Assembly: GCF_001625215.2 (NCBI RefSeq)
Contig: NC_030382.2
Span: forward strand, 29,374,610 to 29,438,609
Origin: Daucus carota subsp. sativus
Taxonomy: Eukaryota > Streptophyta > Magnoliopsida > Apiales > Apiaceae
DNA length: 64,000 nucleotides
Reading direction: 5' to 3'
In this document: positions 58,393 to 64,000 of the stretch, one piece after another
How the letters are laid out: the number at the start of each line of letters is the position of its first letter
How positions within the stretch are numbered: position 1 is the stretch's first letter
Position numbers and translations under genes: made by a program
The notes under the pieces: model-generated
What the model was told of the DNA's origin: nothing
Databases searched by the model: none
What the model saw: only the letters and a program-made list of their open reading frames with translations

Positions 58393-61300
58393 TTACTCAG
58401 TTCCTGATATCATTCCTAGCTCATTCACCAGCCTAGTAAAGGTTGCTTCACTGAGTGGTTTGGTGAATATGTCTGCTAGCTGCTGTTCAGTAGGAACAAA
58501 GTGAAGTTCAATGGTTCCTTCTTCCACATGCTCCCTTATAAAATGATATCTTATACTGATGTGCTTTGTCAGAGAATGTTGAACTGGGTTTCCTGTCATA
58601 GCAATAGCACTTTGGTTATCACAATAAATAGGAATTTTAGAAAAGGATAACCCATAGTCCAACAGTTGATTCTTCATCCAAAGAATTTGAGCACAGCAGC
58701 TGCCTGCAGCTATATACTCTGATTCTGCTGTTGATGTTGAGATTGACTTTTGTTTCTTGCTGTACCAGGAAACAAGTCTTCCACCCAGAAATTGACAACT
58801 CCCACTTGTGCTTTTCCTGTCAATTTTGCAACCTGCAAAATCTGCATCAGAGTATCCAATTAGACTAAAATCTGATTCTCTAGGATACCATAATCCCAAT
58901 GATGTGGTTCCCTTGAGATATCTGAATATCCTCTTTACTGCAATCAGATGAGGCTCTCTTGGATCTGCCTGAAATCTTGCACATAGACATGTGGCATACA
59001 TGATGTCTGGTCTACTTGCAGTCAGATAAAGCAAAGATCCAATCATTCCTCTATAGTTTGTGATATCCACTGATGCACCAGTATCTTTGTCTAGTTTGGT
59101 TGCTGTTGCCATAGGAGTAGTTGCAGCTGAACTGTCTTGCATACCAAATTTCTTCAAAAGATTTCTGGTATACTTGGCTTGATTTATAAAAATCCCATCT
59201 TCAGTCTGTTTAACTTGTAAACCCAGAAAATAGCTGAGTTCCCCCATCATGCTCATTTGGTACCTGGACTGCATGAGCTTGGCAAATCTTTGACAGAGTT
59301 TAGCATTAGTGGAGCCAAAAATAATGTCATCAACATAGATTTGAACTAAAAGCAGATCATTACCATGATTCAAATAAAACAATGTTTTATCTATGGTACC
59401 TCTAGTAAATCCACTTTCAAGAAGAATTTGAGCCAGAGTTTCATACCATGCCCTTGGAGCCTGCTTTAGTCCATAAAGTGCTTTGTCCAACCCGTAGACA
59501 TAGTCTGGATGTTTTGGATCCACAAATCCTGGAGGTTGTTCAACATATACCTCTTCATCCAGTTTTCCATTCAGAAAAGCACTCTTGACATCCATCTGAA
59601 ATACCTTGAATTTCTTGTGAGCAGCATAGGCCAGAAAGATTCTGATTGCCTCCAATCTTGCAACTGGGGCAAATGTCTCATCATAGTCAATACCTTCCTG
59701 TTGTGAGTACCCTTTTGCCACAAGCCTTGCTTTATTCCTTGTAATGACACCCTCACTGTCAGTTTTGTTTCTGAACACCCATTTTGTACCAACTATAGAT
59801 CTGTCTTTAGGTCTTGGTACTAGAGTCCATACTTTGTTTCTCTCAAACTCATTTAGCTCCTCTTGCATTGCTTGAATCCAGTCAGCATCCTGAAGAGCTT
59901 CCTCCACTTTCTTAGGTTCAGTTTGTGACAGAAAACAATGATGTAAACACTCATTTGCTGTAGCTGTCCTTGTTTGCGCACCTGCTTCTGGATTGCCAAT
60001 TATTAAATCAGGTGTGTGAGATTTTGTCCACTTCCTAGCATGTGGAAGTTGACTATTTTCATCATTGGATCCTCCCCCTTGATCCATGCTCTCCTGATTC
60101 TGTTGATCATTCTCTGTAGCTCCCCCTAAATTTGTGCTATCAGAGTTTGAATAAGTATTCTCTGATGAGTTTGAGTCAGCATTCTCTGATGAGTCTTGGG
60201 TAGAGCCTGAAACATTTTGATGCTCCCCCTCAGCAGTTGCTTCATCATTATGAACTTGTAAAGTTTCACCAGAGTTTGCTGTATTTTGGTCACAGTCAGA
60301 GTTTGACTGTTCATCAGAGTTTGTTGAATCAGAGAATATTTCTTCATTCTCAAAATGCAGTTCTTCATGATCATCCATATCTGCTAAGCCCATTATTCGT
60401 TTGTCATCAAATGACACATGTATGGATTCCATGATCACTTTGGTTCTTAGATTATAGACTCTGAAGGCCTTTGTTATCAGAGGATATCCTACAAAAATGC
60501 CTTCATCAGCTTTTAAATCAAACTTTGTCAGCTGTTCTGGATGAGTCTTTAATACAAAGCATTTGCACCCAAATATATGAAAGTACTTCAGATTTGGCTT
60601 CTTTTTCTTCACCATCTCATATGGGGTCTTGCCATGCTTATTAATCAAGGTTGCATTTTGAGTGAAACAAACTGTTTGAACAGCTTCTGCCCAGAAATAA
60701 GTAGGTAATTTAGCCTCATCAAGCATAGTTCTAGCAGCTTCTATAAGAGTCCTGTTTTTCCTTTCAACTACACCATTTTGCTGTGGTGTACCAGGTGCAG
60801 AAAATTGTTGCACTACACCTCTTTCTTTGCAGAACTCTTCCATTGTTGAATTTCTGAACTCAGTTCCATTATCACTTCTAATGATCTTCACTTTGTCTTC
60901 AGATCCATGATCCAGTTGCTTCACATGATCCATCAGATGCAAGGCTGTTTCATCTTTAGAGTGAAGAAAATATACCCAAGTGTATCTGGTATACTCATCA
61001 ATAATGACAAGAGCATATTTCTTCCTTGCAATGGATGGTACATTTACTGGTCCAAATAGATCAACATGTAGAAGATGATATGGTTTCTTTATTGAGAATT
61101 CAGTCTTACTCTTGAAAGATGTCTTTCTCTGCTTGGCTTTTTGACATGAATCACATAATCCATCAGATGTAAGTAGTGATTCAGGGAGTCCTCTCACAAG
61201 CTTTTTCTTTATAAGCTCATTTATGGAGTTGAAATTCAGGTGTGAGAGCTTCTTGTGCCACTTCCAACTTTCTTCTGCAGAGATCCTTGTAGACAAGCAA

Positions 61301-64000
61301 ATTGCTTTTCCTTCAGAGTTTGTAGGCAAGTGGATTTCATAAATATTCCCATGTCTGTGAGCAATCACTGCCACTTTGCCTGTTGACTTGCTTACTATCT
61401 CACTGTGTTCTTCATAGAAATCAACATGATATCCTCTGTCACAGATTTGACTGACAGAGAGTAAATTGTGTTTTAGCCCTTGAACAAGAGCTACATTTGA
61501 TATGATGACATTTCCAAGATTGATATTGCCATATCCCAGAGTCCTTCCTATGTTGCCATCTCCATAAGAAACACTTGGGCCAGCCTTCTCCACAAACTCT
61601 GACAGCAGGGCCTTATTTCCAGTCATGTGTCCTGAACATCCACTGTCCAAGACTAGAATATTCTTCCTGTTGCCCTGCAATCACAAAGACCACTAATTGT
61701 TAGTTTTAAGGACCCAGACTTGCTTGGATCCCTTGGCCTTATTAAGTTTGTTAGCTTTTGCAGCGGAATTATTATTATTATCAGAGTTTGAGCTAACAGA
61801 CTTTGTAACAGAGTTTGTACTAGAAACAGAGTTTGTACTTGCAGAGTTTTTATTAACCTTTAAAGAAGGTTTCAATTGATAATAATCATAATACAAACTA
61901 TGATATTCTTTGCAAGTATAAATAGAATGCCATAAACTACCACAATGAAAACATGGATCTTGTGGTTTATATCTAATACTACTTTTTCTAACTCCAGACT
62001 TTGTAGGTAAGGAGTTAATGTCCTTGTTCTTCCTGCAAAAATTAGCAAGATGATTAGTATTCCCACAGTTATGGCATGTCTTCCTAGGTGCATTTGGAAT
62101 AGGCATGTAGTTATTACTCTTGTCTATTCCAATTTTGCCATTTCTATTTTTCCTAGGCTCCCTGTTTCTGTCATCAGACTTTACCTCTTTAAGCTTATGT
62201 TTAAGCTGTTTCTGAGTCATCAGTCCTATGTTAACCTGTTTGGGCTTATCAGATTTTAAATTGTTGTTAATCTCTGATTTTGGTCTACTTTGTTTAGACT
62301 TAGAGGATTCAGCAACAAATTTAACAGGTTTAACCTTAGGTTTTTGAGTTTTAACAAACTCTGTTTTTGATGACTCAGCTTCTGAGTTATCAGTGTAACC
62401 TAGTCCCTTCTTCCAGTTTCCACTACCTAAGATATCCTGAGTAGTTTTGCCTGAATTAGTCCATGTCTTAATGATCTTCCTTTCCTTAGCAAGTTCTGAT
62501 TGAAGAGATGCATACCTCTTTAATAATTCATCTTTGATAATGACAGCATCATCTCTTTCTTTCTGAACTTCCAACATTTGAACTAATTCTTTTTCTAGAT
62601 AATCATTCCTTTTCTTCACACTTAGAGTTTCAGATTTTAATCTTTCATTTTCTAAAGTCTGATCTCTAAAGCTGATATGCAAAGTTTTAAGAAACAATCT
62701 TAGCTCAGTTATATCTTCAGTATCAAAGGCAAGAGTAGAATGAGGTACCTTTGCAGCAGATTCAGAGTTGTTGTCAGTGTTTGCCATCAGAGCATAATTG
62801 ACTTCTTCTTCTGAATCAGATGTATCTGTCCAGTTTCCTTTCTTGGTGATGAAGGCTTTTTCTTTTTCCTTCTTGGCTTTCTTGCATTCAGATGCAAAGT
62901 GTCCCTTTTCACCACAGTTGAAACAGGTATACTTGTCAGATTTTCCAGCTTTCCCTTCTTTGCCCTCATTCTTCTTGAAGTTCTTCTTGTCATAAACTTT
63001 GTCAGAGTTTCTGTCTTTCCTTGAAAAACTTTTGCCTTTGTTGAACTTTTTGTAGGCCAACTTCTTGAAGCTTTTCACCATCAATGCTGCTAACTGCATC
63101 ATCTCATCATCACTTTCTTCAGAGTCTGAGGGAACATCAGAGTTTGAGTCATCAGAGTTTGATGACTCAATGTCAGACTTTGTGACATGAGCTTTTCCTT
63201 TGCTCTTAGCAGCTTCCTCTTGAACTTTCAGAGCAACAGACTTTGATTTTCCTCCATGACGTTTGCTCCTTTGCTCCATTTCAAGTTCATGAGTCTTCAG
63301 TCTTCCATAAACATCATCAAGAGACATTTCTCCAAGATCAAGATTGTCTCTTATTGTAGTGACTTTCAAATCCCATTTTTCAGGAAGAGCCAGAAGGAAT
63401 TTGAGGTTTGAGTCTTCAAGATCATATTCCTTGTTGACCAGAGATAAGTCATTCAACAGTTTGACAAATCTGTCATACAGATCTGTCAAGGACTCACCAG
63501 ATTTTGAGTCAAAGTGCTCATACTCCTGTGTAAGGATTGTTTTTCTGTTTTTCTTTATGGCCTGAGTTCCCTGACATCTGGTTTCCAGAGCATCCCAGAT
63601 TTGTTTAGCAGTTTTGCACCCAATCACCCTATTAGACATTGCATTATCAAGGGCACTGTGCAGAAGGTGTTTCACCTTAGAGTCTTTACCAATTGACAAG
63701 ATGTCCTCAGGGGTGTAATCTTTCTTTTCTTTTGGAACCATCTTCTGAGGTTCATCTGCAATCCCAACAGAGAGCTTAGTGGGCATATGTGGTCCATCAA
63801 AGATCCTGTCAAGGTATTCTGGATCAACAGAGTCTAAGAATATTATCATTCTTTCTTTCCAGACTGGATATTCAGATGCCTTAAGGATTGGAACTCTAAA
63901 GGATGAAGCTTGTGATTTTTCAGACATGATTGTGATTAAGATCTCACTGTAGTAATCTTAACAGAGCTGGCTCTGATACCACTTGTTAGGTCCTTTAAAC
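58393..64000 (-). mobile_element. Ty1/copia LTR retrotransposon, probably Sirevirus lineage
   Basis: A minus-strand element enters from beyond the right edge. The inner edge of its 5' LTR is at about 63984, followed by a primer-binding site complementary to initiator Met tRNA (TGGTATCAGAGCC, near 63969-63981). The gag part (about 61.7-63.9 kb) is long, Lys-rich and has CCHC zinc knuckles such as CFNCGEKGHFASEC. The pol part (about 58.4-61.7 kb) has protease (LDSGCSGHM), integrase, reverse transcriptase (YVDDIIFGS) and RNase H (YCDNQSAI) in copia order. The large gag and the RT type suggest the Sirevirus (SIRE/Maximus) group. It looks mostly whole, with about one break in its coding region, so it is probably fairly young. 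No 3' LTR was recognised left of 58.4 kb, and the left boundary (57.84-58.39 kb) is unresolved. Age cannot be estimated without both LTRs. Confidence 0.9.

Overview
The window is nuclear DNA of a flowering plant. It has spliced genes with GT-AG introns, TATA-box promoters, plant-only families (UGT74, FRS, NPF, acyl-ACP desaturase) and dense nested transposons. The desaturase closely resembles, from memory, the coriander delta-4 palmitoyl-ACP desaturase, so the source is probably Apiaceae (or the sister family Araliaceae).

Layout. 0-5.3 kb: the 3' end of a U5 snRNP 40K (SNRNP40) gene, an intronless four-helix membrane-protein gene, a Pack-MULE with a captured citrate-binding-protein fragment, an NPF transporter pseudogene and a tRNA-derived SINE. 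5.8-10.5 kb: a three-exon FAM136A-like gene with a 4-kb intron. 10.8-12.9 kb: a decayed CACTA transposon. 13.3-36.3 kb: a chain of four terminal-inverted-repeat elements separated by (TA)n tracts.

The largest link of that chain (about 13799-34502) is a Mutator-like element. It carries (i) a plus-strand gene with an Ulp1-type protease domain, a plant-mobile-domain-like middle and a second Ulp1-type domain whose nucleophile is Ser, (ii) a minus-strand FAR1/FRS-type MULE transposase with an open frame and DD(E) residues, (iii) a ZAT5-like zinc-finger gene fragment and (iv) a 12-exon minus-strand PrimPol (primase-polymerase) gene with an open frame and all motifs. A 4.9-kb CACTA element with its own Ulp1 domain sits in an intron of (i). 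An imperfect palindrome, TTCTA-NNN-TAGAA, recurs near both ends and between the genes.

36.6-39.7 kb: the acyl-ACP desaturase gene, with seed-type RY motifs and a TATA box upstream and three MITEs in intron 1. 40-45.5 kb: element-derived sequence, including two related 1-kb elements with different cargo. 45.9-47.4 kb: a UGT74-type glucosyltransferase gene. 47.7-53.2 kb: an 11-exon WD40-inositol polyphosphate 5-phosphatase gene (FRA3/5PTase12-14 group) with an hAT element in intron 5. 53.7-57.8 kb: two non-autonomous MULEs with 9-bp target duplications, one holding telomere-like repeats and one a GUB_WAK receptor fragment, plus small MITEs. 58.4 kb to the end: a Ty1/copia element of probable Sirevirus type on the minus strand, running off the window.

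The host genes look functionally unrelated. The common theme is repeated gene-fragment capture by Mutator-like elements. The exon structures were hand-built from splice signals and reading frames; no database search was run.
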